NCBI GenBank assembly: GCA_010279815.1
Contig: QEOQ01000534.1
Location: 62,001 to 126,000, forward strand
DNA: 64,000 nucleotides
Direction of reading: 5' to 3'
From: Brachionus plicatilis
Lineage: Eukaryota; Rotifera; Eurotatoria; Ploima; Brachionidae
Made by a program: the position numbers and the translations under genes. Shown here one piece after another: positions 37,101-46,493 of the stretch; the first letter of the stretch is position 1, and each line of letters starts with the position of its first letter. Under the pieces are notes generated by a model. The model searched no databases, was not told the origin of the DNA, and worked only from the letters and a program-made list of their open reading frames with translations.

Positions 37101-38432
37101 GACTAATTAAACTCCTTTCGCCATTGATAGATAAATTTTTAAATAGTGCTAGAGTTTAAATAATTCCAAAATCTTCGATCGATCATTCGTTAAATGTCTC
37201 TTCTAGATCAATCATTTTTTTTAAATAATTTTATATTAAAGAAGTAATTTTATATTCAAGAAGTTATTTTGTTTAGTGCAAGTAATTTTGTTTCATAAAA
37301 GTATTTTTAGAAAAGTGAGATTTTTTGGTGATAAATAAAGTAAATTTAGTGCTAAAAAGAATTTAAAGCCTTAATTTAATAGTTTAAGCTTTTTTGATCA
37401 TTTTGATAATTAAAAATTGATCATAACTTCAAGTTGCCTATTTTTTGCTATTTATACGTATTTACTCGGATAAATATTAAAAAAACAAATCAAACAAACA
37501 AATTTTAATTTTTTATTTTAGCTAAAAAAAAACTAAATAATTTTCCAAGATTTGCTTTATAAAATTTATAAAATATAAATTATTTAAAAATACATTTTAT
37601 CTGAAATAAATTTGAATTTTATAAATTTTGGTCAATTTAATTTTCTAAAGATTTCGGTAATGTCCAAAAAAGATGTGCCGTTTTTCGAACCCGTGATTCG
37701 ACCTCCGTTCATTTTTGAAAAAAACGAAAATCTCAAAAAATTTATTCTTTCTAAATTGATAAATGCCGAGTATGCAAGTCTCAAGGCTCCGGCGTTTAGT
37801 TCGTTCAGCGAGCAGACAATCAGACCTGGACTAGATAGACTGTACTCAAAATTAAATCAATTAAGTTTTAATTTTACCTGGTTGACCGAGTGTGTTTTGT
37901 ACAATTTCTCCTATCTGACAAATACAGGTGCTAAAAATTTCAATGAATCTTCAATGAATGTTCAGCCTGCGCCTTATGATAATCCAATGCAGAATTTAAT
38001 GCAAAAAAATGTTTTAAAGAAGTTTACTTCGGCCATGAGAGACCAATCTCAAGCACTTGTTAAAAAAGAACAAGAAGATAAACACGTTAGAAAAGAAAAA
38101 GAAAGTTTTATTTTAATTTAATTTATTTATTTAGATTCGTAATAGAACTGATAATAGAAGGTTGAAAAAACAGCTAAGCGAAATTGACAGCCAACTTAAG
38201 AATAGAGACATTCCAAGGATAAAAGTTACTGAAAATTTAGATAACAGCAATAAGTTGTTGAGTAGTCACGATCTGCGTAAAAGTTCAAGCAGCCTTTCGT
38301 TGAATAAAATCTTAAGAAGCCGAAACAATTCCAACGCTTCGGATACCGAAAAAAAGGTAAACAATTTAATTTCTTTTTTAATTTATTTAATTTTTTTCTA
38401 AATAAAAGGCTTCATTTGAAGAGACAAAATGA
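28129..38432 (+). CDS. RAP1GAP: Rap1 GTPase-activating protein (Rap1GAP), 5' end unresolved
   Basis: Rap1GAP switches off Rap1 by speeding GTP hydrolysis, supplying a catalytic Asn. Exons in matching phase: 28129?-28250, 28305-28488, 28538-28564, 28616-28810, 28869-28912, 28973-29026, 32420-32827, 32879-33164, 37651-38085, 38135-38356, 38409-38432 (the donor at 38085 is a best guess). The joined frame is about 666 codons without a start, so an upstream exon is missing. After an Asn/Ser-rich N-part come VPILLPMDSDNFLIEGY, YYFKKEHFNFVGKY, LFYPKASEYINTY, FGIIYQKCGQ, FRGMLDIKNNDTGTESVYEV, EIMFHVSTMLP and RKRHIGNDRVTIIFQD (catalytic Asn in HIGND), then KKDVPFFEPVIRPP and SKLINAEYASLKA. These follow vertebrate Rap1GAP in order. 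The tail is charged and Ser-rich. Introns of 3.4 and 4.5 kb hold a tRNA gene and many transposon relics; the others are mostly 45-60 nt. Confidence 0.94.
29865..30648. mobile_element. probable degraded DNA transposon inside a Rap1GAP intron
   Basis: The left part GGCCTTAAAGGGTTAAAC and the reverse complement of the right part (GGTCCAAAGGTGTTAAAG) are imperfect inverted repeats. They enclose the pogo-type transposase relic at 30184-30345. Borders and target duplication are uncertain. Confidence 0.4.
30184..30345 (+). pseudogene. pogo/Tigger DDE_1 transposase relic
   Basis: The frame EWFHKFFVTHCESIEES, stop, LLILDSHTSHINPALKNF matches the DDE_1 core, where LLILD-x-H-x-SH surrounds the second catalytic Asp. 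It carries an in-frame stop and no ends of the ORF. It lies in sense orientation within the large Rap1GAP intron. Confidence 0.7.
30820..31059. mobile_element. 240-bp Tc1/mariner-like palindromic MITE
   Basis: Left end CAGTGTCGGAAATTAACTTG; right end (reverse complement) GAGTGCCGGAAATTAACTTG. TA flanks both sides (30818-30819 and 31060-31061). The arms continue inward with CATCATATCATAT and many GATATCA-type units, so the element folds almost entirely. There is no ORF. Confidence 0.8.
31346..31428 (+). pseudogene. Merlin/IS1595-type transposase fragment
   Basis: The frame LGGKGKIVEIDESLYAKVKH followed by SKG and a stop matches the GG-x-GK-VEIDES block with the first catalytic Asp of ISXO2/IS1595 transposases, found in animals as Merlin. 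Only this block is readable. The acidic stretch near 31457-31540 (SDFLANDTDSDHEENCESDF) may be part of the same or another element. Confidence 0.65.
32313..32384 (+). tRNA. tRNA-Pro(AGG): tRNA-Pro (anticodon AGG), copy 2, intronic
   Basis: Base-for-base identical to the gene at 27173-27244, with 2 identical leading bases (GC) and the same CATTTTTTT 3' flank (Pol III terminator). It lies in sense orientation inside the 3.4-kb Rap1GAP intron, ending 35 nt upstream of the exon that starts at 32420. Confidence 0.97.
33765..34015 (-). repeat. possible retroelement fragment with ATT tail
   Basis: A G+C-richer block with a perfect hairpin (AGGCGTCC / GGACGCCT near 33810-33832) and, on the minus strand, an ATAATAATAAT tail at the left edge. 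The second block near 33965-34010 (GGTAGTTTGGGTACAAGACC) may be its upstream part. The family is not recognised. Confidence 0.35.
34085..34860. repeat. dispersed repeat, inverted partner of 61140-61570
   Basis: Several blocks (TTGTGATTTTCTAATGTTTT; the region around ACTAGACATGTTATGTC; CAATTGTCAAATTGAAGTTT) reappear at 61140-61570, the larger part there in reverse-complement order. Diverged, non-coding. Confidence 0.5.
35321..35688. mobile_element. 368-bp Tc1/mariner-like MITE
   Basis: Left end CAGTATTGCCACGATAAATT; right end (reverse complement) CAGTAATGCTACTGATAAAT. TA lies on both sides (35319-35320, 35689-35690). The interior is AT-rich with GTAAATTTAC-type pairs. Just outside the right end the terminal block GTAGCATTACTGTAAAAATA is tandemly repeated (near 35717). 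No ORF. Confidence 0.75.
36007..36132. mobile_element. CAGTACAA foldback MITE, short copy
   Basis: CAGTACAAATTAAAACTAAC at the left and its near-reverse-complement GTTTTAAATTGTACTG at the right, bordered by TA. Between them run CTTC-rich and GAAG-rich mirror arms. The same family as 48834-49051. Confidence 0.75.
36167..36356 (+). mobile_element. 190-bp retro-insertion with 12-bp duplication
   Basis: Flanked by TAATGCCGAGAT at 36155-36166 and 36357-36368. The 3' part CCATTCTGAGCAGCCTCAGG and the AATAAATAAATAAA tail recur in the insertion at 41136-41219. Duplication size, tail and variable 5' end fit target-primed reverse transcription (truncated LINE or SINE). Confidence 0.75.
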
Positions 38433-38570
38433 TAAAAATGACATATCTTTAAAATATATTTAAACATAGAGGACATTGATCACGATTTAATTTCTTAATT
38501 TAATTTTTGTTTATTTATTTAATTTAAATAAAATTTCAATTTGACAAAATGATTAATTATTCTTTAAAAC

Positions 38571-39047
38571 GGGTGTAGAATAAAAAATGGGACAGGTAGA
38601 ACGAAACATATAAAAAGAAAAAAAAAACATATAACCAATTTTATAAAATGATAAAAAACATAAATTTAAAATCCAATTTTTTTTAATAGTTTTTGTTTAA
38701 TAAAATAGTTTTATTTAAAAAAAAAAACATGTAATCAATTTAAAATTAAAGATACAAAGCAAAAATTCAAATCCTTTGCGCAAATATTTTTTATCATTAT
38801 TAGTTCAAAAATTAAAATTAAAATTAATTTTTCTAAAAAACTGATAAATTTTTAAAATTGGAGAATTTTAAATATTTCTTTAAACCATTCTTGAATTAGA
38901 TTAAATCAAAATTTTATCTCATTTTAACTATTTTAGTTATTTTTTATATAATTTATGTTTTATCTCTTTTTGATTTTTTATAGTTTATGTTTTTTTCTCT
39001 TTTCTATATGTTTTTTCTCTCTTTTTATGTTTTTTTATACCTCACCC
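38571..39047. repeat. probable foldback element
   Basis: GGGTGTAGAATAAAAAATGG with AACATATAAAAAGAAAAAAA at the left mirrors TTTTTTATACCTCACCC at the right. No clean target duplication and no ORF. Confidence 0.4.
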
Positions 39048-39189
39048 ATAAAAAATGGCACAAAAGTTTAGTTTAATTTGCTATGAGAGTGGACAAGACC
39101 TTTCCCAATTTTTTTCAAAATTTAAAATCAGGCTGATCCCAGCTTTAAAATAAATAAAAATTATATCATAAAGTTGAATTTGTGATAAG

Positions 39190-39402
39190 TTGTTAGTAAA
39201 AAATGTACGACATAACCAAAAAAGATTTGTACAACTTTTTGCTGAAGTTGTAAGGCGATTCACTGGTCTTGGATACAAAAAACGTTCTGTTTATCGTTGG
39301 CTTGATGTTATAGGAGAAGATAAAATTTTCAGGAGAAAAAAAGGAAGTGGTAGACCTGCTAAAATTGCGACGGAACTAATGGTTGCTAAACTTCCCAATT
39401 AA
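39190..39402 (+). pseudogene. Tc1/mariner transposase N-terminal fragment
   Basis: About 70 codons including KKRSVYRWLDVIGEDKIFRR and KGSGRPAKI, the helix-turn-helix plus GRPxK linker of Tc1/mariner transposases, then a stop. No ATG and no DDE domain follow, so it is a broken copy. Confidence 0.65.
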
Positions 39403-40334
39403 AAAATTTTCAAGTGATGTTGAATTTAATGACAAATAGTGATGTAAGGTTCCAGAAATTCAAAACCTATCTGAATTTCTAATTTTTGACTTAAAATCGT
39501 AAACCACGTCCTTTGAAACCCTAGATTTCATTTTATTTGGGGGACAAAAAAAATTAAATCCAGGTGTCAAAGAACTAACCCTTTAAAAAATTGTAGATCT
39601 TTCAGACTCAATTACTCAAAGATAAAATTAAAATCTTTTTAAAATTATATATATTCTGAAAGAGCATAAAATTTTCTACATCCTGGTATATAGTTTTGTT
39701 TGATAAAAGGCTGTGCCAATTTTTATTATTGAAAAAAACCAAAAAGAATACTTTTTTTCAGTTTAATCGTATGTAGTCCCAGAGATTACTTAATAAACCA
39801 ATTTTTTTTTTAAACAAAACTAGACAATTTTTCGAAAAATTGTATGTTATTCTTTTGTACTCTTAGCGTGTGTTGTTCAGTATTTTATCTCAAGAAAATT
39901 TTTTTTTAATTTTCATCTAAATTTTATTTTAACTTAATAACAGACAATCAAATTTGTGTTTTTAAGGTTATGTGCTCATCAGGATTTGAATGTGTGTTGG
40001 TCATACATGAGTGTGTGGTGACATTTTTTCAAATGACTTTTAATCAAAATAAATGACGCTTTAATATGCGGCCTTTTCTTAGTAATTCAAATAAAATTTA
40101 AATAACTTGAAAATTATTTGTTTGTTTCAAATTTGAATTCATAAAATTTTTAAAGTTTTTAAGTCAATTTTTCCCGTAAAAAAATGAGAGTCAATAAATA
40201 TTGGTAAACAAATTCTCGCATTCGAGTAAATTATTTATTTGAAATGAATTAATTTTTTATTTAGCGAAACCAAAAATAATTATTTTAAAACTTATACTTG
40301 CTTTAGAAAATAACATGTTAAAAAATTTTTTTTT
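39403..40334. other. intergenic DNA between Rap1GAP-side repeats and GLUT
   Basis: No gene seen. It contains the 3' flank of the minus-strand transporter. Confidence 0.45.
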
Positions 40335-43300
40335 TCAAAATTTGAATATTTTAGTTTTATTTTGATTGTTAAACAAAAAAATTGTTTGATGCTCAAATGC
40401 GCTAATTATTTCATCAACTGTTTTGTGTTTAGTCTCAGGTACAAATAGAAGCATAAAAAGTGAGAAAAATATTAGAAGACACCCAAATAAAATGAAGCTG
40501 TAATCTCCAATTGCACTCTATGAACAAAATTTTTAACCAAAATTTTTATTTGCATTTTAAAGATACCTCTATATACTGAAATGACACAGTGACAATAAAT
40601 GCCGAAAACCAGTTAACAAATACTGCTACACTACCCGCTTTTGCTCTAGCGTCTGATTCAAACATTTCCGCTGTTATAACCCATGGAATAGCCCCCGGTC
40701 CGATTGAGAAAAATATTATGTATAAAACTGCGAATACTACTGTGATGTAGTCTAGCCATTCATTGTATTTGCTCTATAAAAAAAATTAATCATAATATTT
40801 AATTATTATGTCAATAATGAAACTTGTAAATTTTGACTTGATCTAAATCTACTAGTTTAGAAGCTAGATTAAAAATTTATTTTATTTAAATTAAATTTTA
40901 TTTGACAACTTAAAGTTCATGATAATGATCACATTAATCACAAAATTTAATTAATTAAAATCTCAATAAATTATAAAATAAGATTTTTTTATTACTTTTT
41001 TTGACTAAAAATAAAAAAATCATTTTTTTAATAACTGATCTTTAGTTGATTTTTATAAAATCTTTATTTAAAACCTTAAAAACATAATTTTTTAAATTTA
41101 CATACAAAAATAAATGTGAAATATATGCCGATGATGAGGCTAAAAAAAAGGACTCTGTTCCATTCTGAGTAGCCTGAGGGTTCTCCTCAAATAAATAAAG
41201 TATAATAATAACTATAATAATATGCCGATGATACAAAAATTTTATCAATTGTTAAAGATGTAAGAGGCAGCCTTTTACTTCCATTCATGGACAATAATTT
41301 CTATTATACAACTTAAATATATTCTAGTCAACTTTTCGATTTTTCAATTATTCTCTTTTATTACTCATTCAAATATTCAACTATTCAATTTTTTAATTTT
41401 TCTTTTATTCAACTTTTCATTTATTCAAATTTTCAATTATTCAACTTTTCAACTTTTCATTTATTCAACTTTTCAACTTTTCAACTTTTCAAATATTCTT
41501 TTTTTAAAACTAATTCAATTATTCAACTATTCAATTTTTCTTTCATTCCATTTTAAAACTTTATTAAAACAAAAAATATATAATAAAACGCATGAAAAAA
41601 ATAAAGTATATAGCGAATTATAATTCAGAGCATTTTTTGATTTTGAAACAATCAAGTTAACCCAGTATATTAACAAAAAATTTTAAAACAATATAATTTG
41701 TAGGTTAAAGAAATCTAATTTTAAAATTAACCATATATTGACTATGCGTAAAGCGTCGCCAGACGTTTTATGCATTATCAATTTAGGGTTTATTTTAAAA
41801 TTAGATTTCTTTTAACAAAATTTTAGATAAAATTAAAGGGGTCCGGGGCGTAGCCCTGGTTTGGGATTTCGGTTGAGCAAAAAGAGTGAGGGTTTTTTTC
41901 TTAAATAGTTGAATAAGTTGAATAAGTTATAAAAATTTAAAAGTTGAATAGTCGTACAAATAAAAAAATTTAAAAGTTGAATTATAGAATAATTGAATAG
42001 TTGAATAAGTTTAAAAAAGAATAATTGAAAAGTTGAATAGTTGAATAAGTAAAAAAATTTAAAAGTTGAATAATAGAAAAGTACACATAGTAGGAATAAA
42101 ATGATTATCAAAAATGATATTTGTAAAATTGAGGAACATAAAAAGTTGTCCATTACTCTTTACTTCAGCAAGATATAGATCACATTTCAAGCTGGTCTCT
42201 CACCTCGTCTCTTGATCTAAACATCGAAAAATGCCTAGTAATGCATATTGGTCCAAAAAATCCAAATTATGATTACACGATCTTTAATAAAAATGGAACT
42301 ATCAAACTGTCTAAAACGACTCTCGAAAAAGATTTGGGTATTTTTTTTCAAAATGACCTTAAATGGACAAACCAAGTCCGGTACTGCACAAATCGTGCAA
42401 ACCGAATGTTAGGCATGATAGCAAAGAATTTCAGATAATTAAATAAAGACTCTTTGAGAATGCTATACACGGCGCTCGTACGGCCCCACTTAGAGTTTGC
42501 AATAAGTTTTTGGTCACCATTTTTAAAAAAAGAAATTTTTGAACTAGAAAAAGTTCAGAGAAGAGCAACTAAAATCATCCCTTGACTTCGTAATTACGTA
42601 TTTGACAAAAGACTTGAATTGTTGGAGCTAACTGACCTCAAAGTAAGAAGAATGAGGGGAGGTTTAATACAGATCTATAAAATTATAAATGGCTATGAAA
42701 GAGTTAAACTTATAAATGGTATGAACTTTTCTCCCAATCAAGTATATAATTTGAGAAAACACAAAAAATGCATGGTAAGAGAAGATGTCAAAAATTGTAT
42801 CAATCGTTATCATTTCTTGACAAATCGTGTGGTTAAAAATTGGAATAGACTGCCTGAAGAAATAGTTAATTCAAAAACAAAAAACATTTTTAAAGCTAAA
42901 CTAGATAATTGGCTTAAAAGAAATTATTTACTGCTATAGCTTGTAGAAGCTTAACCCGTTTTGTTACTACTACTACTACTACTACATTGAGCTTGCCAAA
43001 TTATGGCTTAAAAAAACGCTTTAAATGCTATTATAATATTTATTGAGTTTAAATTTTGTATTTAAAAATACTGATTGATATTTAATTTTTACTTTAGATT
43101 AAAAATAATGTAATTTTTTATAGCTAAAGATTAAAAAAATTACTTATAATGCAGTTAAGTCATTTGTTGATAAAAAAGTGGTAAATTTTTTTTTTCAAAT
43201 CAAAGATTTAATATTTTGATTTAAAATTTAAATTTGATCATGGACTCCAAAAGCATTTAGAAAAATTTAAAAGATCATGAGCTTTATTAAGGAAACAAAA

Positions 43301-44742
43301 AAAAACATTTTTGAGAAATTAGAAATTGATTTAATTTTAATAAAATCTTTTAAAGAAATATAAGTTTTCGATATTTAAATACAGTGTTTAAAGTTAAACT
43401 GTATAATGGGTAAGATTACATCATTTTACGTAATTTACGTCAAATAATGTAAGCTTACATACTATTACATCATTTCTTGTATGTAAAAAAATGTAAGATA
43501 AAATATTCTTACGTAATTTTACGTAAAATTACACTAGTTTAAGTACGTTTCGTCAAAAACGTTTACGGCCAAAAAAAACTGAATTTTAGAGGAAAAAGTG
43601 AAAAATCAATAAAAATTTGAATTTTATAAAAAAAAATATGGGTTTTTTCCTAATATTTACATTAGTTAAAAAATATGACAGAAAATTACATATTTTTACA
43701 TTGCAAGAGGGCTAATTGTAAGAAAAAGTACTTAACTAGTGTAATATTACGTAAAATTGCGAAAGATTATATTATCTTACATTTTCTTACATACAAGAAA
43801 TGATGTAAAACTATGTAAGCTTACATTTTCTGACGTAAATTCCGTAAAATGATGTAATCTTACCCATTATACATTGTACCCATTGTACAGTTTAATTTTA
43901 AACACTGTAAAGAGACTTATCTAAAAATAAATAATTCTACCATATCAAAAGAATTAATTTAAAATTTCCTCATTTTCTATTTAAAGATTTATTATTTTTG
44001 AGACGGATCTGATTTCATGACTTGAAAATATTTAACCATTTCAAATCCTGATCTCAGATCAAAAAATTTAGTGTGTCAGAGATGCCTACTAGTAAACATG
44101 TACAACTTGGAGAAACAAAAATATATTTAAAAATCAAGATTCTGAAGTATCTTTTTTAAATGATTCTAAATTTTACTATGTTCAAAAAAATGCAAATTTT
44201 TTACTTTCAAAATAAAAATTTAAAAATTGAATGTTAGTATTTTTGGCATTTAAAAAATAATCTTACAAAAATTCTTGAAAGACCGATTCCAAATGATGAA
44301 AAACATAAACCAACCATTCCGATTAGCAGCAATGATTTTCTTCCAGCTTTTTCAATAATGACTGTACATGTAAAGGTCATTATTACCTGAACAACCCCAA
44401 GTAAAATAGTGGCATAGAGAGGCCATTGATCTTGTAGACCAATTTTGGAAAATATTTTAGTCGAATAGAAAACAACCTTAAAAAATTTGAATTCATTCTA
44501 AAATCTAGTTTTAGTAAATTATTACAGCATTAATTCCTGAAAACTGCTGCGCTATGTGTATGCAGACAGCGATTATTAATGGATGTCTCAGTGACGGCTT
44601 GATGAAGACATCATGCCATCTAACCTGTTTTCGCTTAAGCATTGCATCTCTTTCTTCTTCCAAGATATGAATTTCATTATTTACCAACTCAGTATCATGG
44701 TTTCTAAGTTTTAACAACGCTAAAAAAAAAAAATAAAAAAAA

Positions 44743-44795
<53 letters not shown>

Positions 44796-45742
44796 AAAAA
44801 AAAATAAAAAAAAAATAAAAAAAAAAATAAAAAAACAAAAAAGATTTAAATTTACTCTGAAATGCTTTTTCCTTGTCATGTTTTCTTATATACAAATATT
44901 TAGGGCTTTCGACAGCAAAAAACAAGCCAATATGAGACAAAGCAATTATGAGCATTATGCTGACCAAAATGGGCCATCTTTCTGCAGTACCCAGAATTTG
45001 TTTGATACCGAAAACATTTGTTACTAGTATGCCAAAAACTATAATTAGCTGATTAAGTGTTCCAGCAAGTCCTCTTAAGTTTTGAGGCGCAACTTCAGTC
45101 AGATATAGAGGAAGAATGCCAGTGAATAGACCGCAGAACAGTCCGCATATAAATCTAGCAACTATTAGTGTTTCGTAAACCGAAATAAATTTTGAGATTA
45201 TGTTCAGAATAAAACAAATAATGACCAAAATATTTGTTAAAAGCATTCCGTTTTTTCTTCCGAATCTGTCGGCTACAAAGCCTGACATTATGCCTCCAAA
45301 TGCGGCACCCAAAGGCAACAAACCATTTGTTATTGACCACAAAAAATCAAATTTAGCCTGGCTCAATGGTTTTTGCTCTCTCTCAATATAAGTTTCATTG
45401 AAAAAGTCTTTTATTACCTTGGAAATTTATTGTAAAAAAAAACTATTTTTTTTTCTTAATATTACATCAAATGGAGTATTGAAAACTCCAATGTTCCAGC
45501 CAACTTGAAAAGCTGAACCTATGACTGCCACTGTCAGGCAAAATACAAAATAAAATGTTGCTTTCTAAAACATTTAAATTTTACAAATAAAAAACTTGTT
45601 GATTTGTAAAAAAATTATATTATACCCCATTTAGATTTTTTTTCGGGTCGTATTTTTTATCCTCAACATCAATTTTGTTTAATTCATCGTTAATAAAAGA
45701 CTTGTTGATGTGTTCTTGTGGATTTTTTACTTCACTTTGCAT
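40335..45742 (-). CDS. SLC2A: SLC2/GLUT-type facilitative sugar transporter
   Basis: Twelve-helix major-facilitator protein moving hexoses down their gradient across the plasma membrane. Seven minus-strand exons join in phase to 523 residues: 45626-45742, 45466-45564, 44856-45417, 44526-44719, 44267-44476, 40567-40773, 40335-40517. Motifs in order: RFGRKNGM (loop 2), PLYLTEVAP, ESPKYLYIRKHDKEKA, QQFSGINAV (QLS in class I GLUTs, here QFS), EKAGRKSLLLIG, GPGAIPWVITAEMF with the conserved Trp, and VPETKHKTVDEI at the C-terminus. The ATG at 45742 follows an acceptor-like TTTATTAG by three bases, which suggests trans-splicing or a 5' UTR intron. The 3.5-kb intron (40774-44266) carries nested retroelements and a MITE. 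The 136-nt intron 44720-44855 is almost pure T on the coding strand. The paralogue within the GLUT family cannot be fixed by eye. Confidence 0.93.
41136..41219 (+). mobile_element. 84-bp retro-insertion inside the YADD codons
   Basis: Flanked by ATATGCCGATGAT at 41123-41135 and 41220-41232. The second copy continues the interrupted reverse-transcriptase frame. The insert has CCATTCTGAGTAGCCTGAGG and an AATAAATAAAG/TAATAATAA tail, as in 36167-36356. Confidence 0.85.
41281..42156. mobile_element. 876-bp foldback element with pentamer-rich arms
   Basis: Interrupts the RT relic between the codons for SLLL and QQDID. Flanks CTTTTACTT (41272-41280) and TCTTTACTT (42157-42165) look like a diverged 9-bp duplication. 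Termini ATGGACAA/TTGTCCAT. The left arm is a run of TTCAA(C/T)TATTCAACTTTT-type units (about 41380-41540) and the right arm is its reverse complement (about 41905-42075). The centre holds a second inverted pair (AAATCTAATTTTAAAATTA). A 9-bp duplication with long arms would fit a MULE-type foldback. Confidence 0.7.
43382..43907. mobile_element. 526-bp Tc1/mariner-like palindromic MITE
   Basis: Ends CAGTGTTTAAAGTTAAACTG and (reverse complement of right) CAGTGTTTAAAATTAAACTG, with TA on both sides (43380-43381, 43908-43909). The arms mirror each other for most of the length (GGGTAAGATTACATCATTTT / AAAATGATGTAATCTTACCC) with a short central spacer. In the GLUT intron. No ORF. Confidence 0.85.
44720..44855. 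repeat. A-rich low-complexity intron of GLUT
   Basis: On the plus strand about 110 of these bases are A, with occasional T. On the coding strand it is a T-tract running up to the acceptor TTTTAG before 44719. Its exact length may be unreliable in an assembly. Confidence 0.9.
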
Positions 45743-46493
45743 TTTCTAATAAATCTGAAAATATGGAAAAATATCAAAACGAAAGAATAGAAATAAATTT
45801 TGGTCACGTTAAGATTCATGACATACTTTGATATTGTACCATTTTTAAATTTTTCACCCTAAAATAGACAAGTTTAAAAATAATATTTATTCAATATTTT
45901 CTATAGTTTGTAATTTTTAGTTTCCCTAATTAATCACAAAAATTTTGACCTAGTCTCATTTTGGATTTTCGCAGTTACTTAATTTTTGAGAAGTTTTTCA
46001 CATTTATAAAATTTAATGTTTTAAAAATGTTTAAATCACTATTTTATTGACTTTTATAATATTAATCAAATTTTGACTTTTTGCCCAACAAAATATATCA
46101 CAATATTTAAAGTTTCTCATAGGTTGGTATTTTGAGTGATATTTAAATGTCTAAATTCATTTACAACACTAACATCACAATTTAGGGTGTATTAGGCGAC
46201 ATTTTCTTAAGTTGGATCGCATTTGACTTGTAAAAATAATTTAAATACAACAACAGTGTTTGAATAGTAGCCATATCAACGGGTCACATTTTTAAGCCAT
46301 CACCATTTGGTCTAGAGAAGTCCTATAGAGAAGAGTCCCCAAACAAGTTAATATTTCAACTTATTATTTACCACTCTTTAAATGTTTCCATCTTTTGAAA
46401 GTTTTTTTAACCTTAAATTAAAGGATAACTTATTTATCACAAGATTGATCAAATTAAAAGAAAACATATTTTTAAATTTTATTTTATTCAGTT

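Larger units (their letters stand above)
33165..37650. other. long Rap1GAP intron packed with repeats
   Basis: Holds a possible LINE-like fragment (33765-34015), a repeat shared with 61140-61570, the palindrome CTTGACATGACATGTCAAG (34897-34915), a Tc1/mariner-like MITE (35321-35688), a foldback MITE (36007-36132) and a short retro-insertion (36167-36356). CAGGAACCAA at 33248 and its reverse complement near 35253 may be ends of one more large element. No coding sequence besides the flanking exons. Confidence 0.6.
41050..42985 (+). pseudogene. LINE reverse transcriptase relic, split by two later insertions
   Basis: Antisense in the GLUT intron. After removing insertions 41136-41219 and 41281-42156, the frame reads KNKCEIYADDTKILSIVKD, then QQDIDHISSWS, LNIEKCLVMHIGPKNPNYDY, EKDLGIFFQNDLKW, LYTALVRPHLEFAISFW, KVQRRATKII and NWNRLPEEIVNSKTK, i.e. 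palm (catalytic YADD) to C-terminus. Single stops near 42436 and 42583 and the 5' truncation make it dead. A TAC-repeat tail (42965-42985) marks the 3' end. Confidence 0.85.

Noticed and set aside
41380..42075. CRISPR-like array of TTCAACTTTTC units
   Set aside because: Units are contiguous without spacers and mirrored in the second arm; this is a foldback element in an animal genome.
41833..42153. 106-codon minus-strand frame over the foldback arm
   Set aside because: Low-complexity Phe/Leu/Asn/Tyr translation of the tandem units.
44511..44879. 122-codon minus-strand frame running through the T-rich GLUT intron
   Set aside because: The poly-Phe stretch is the translated intron; the flanking parts are two GLUT exons that splice in phase without it.
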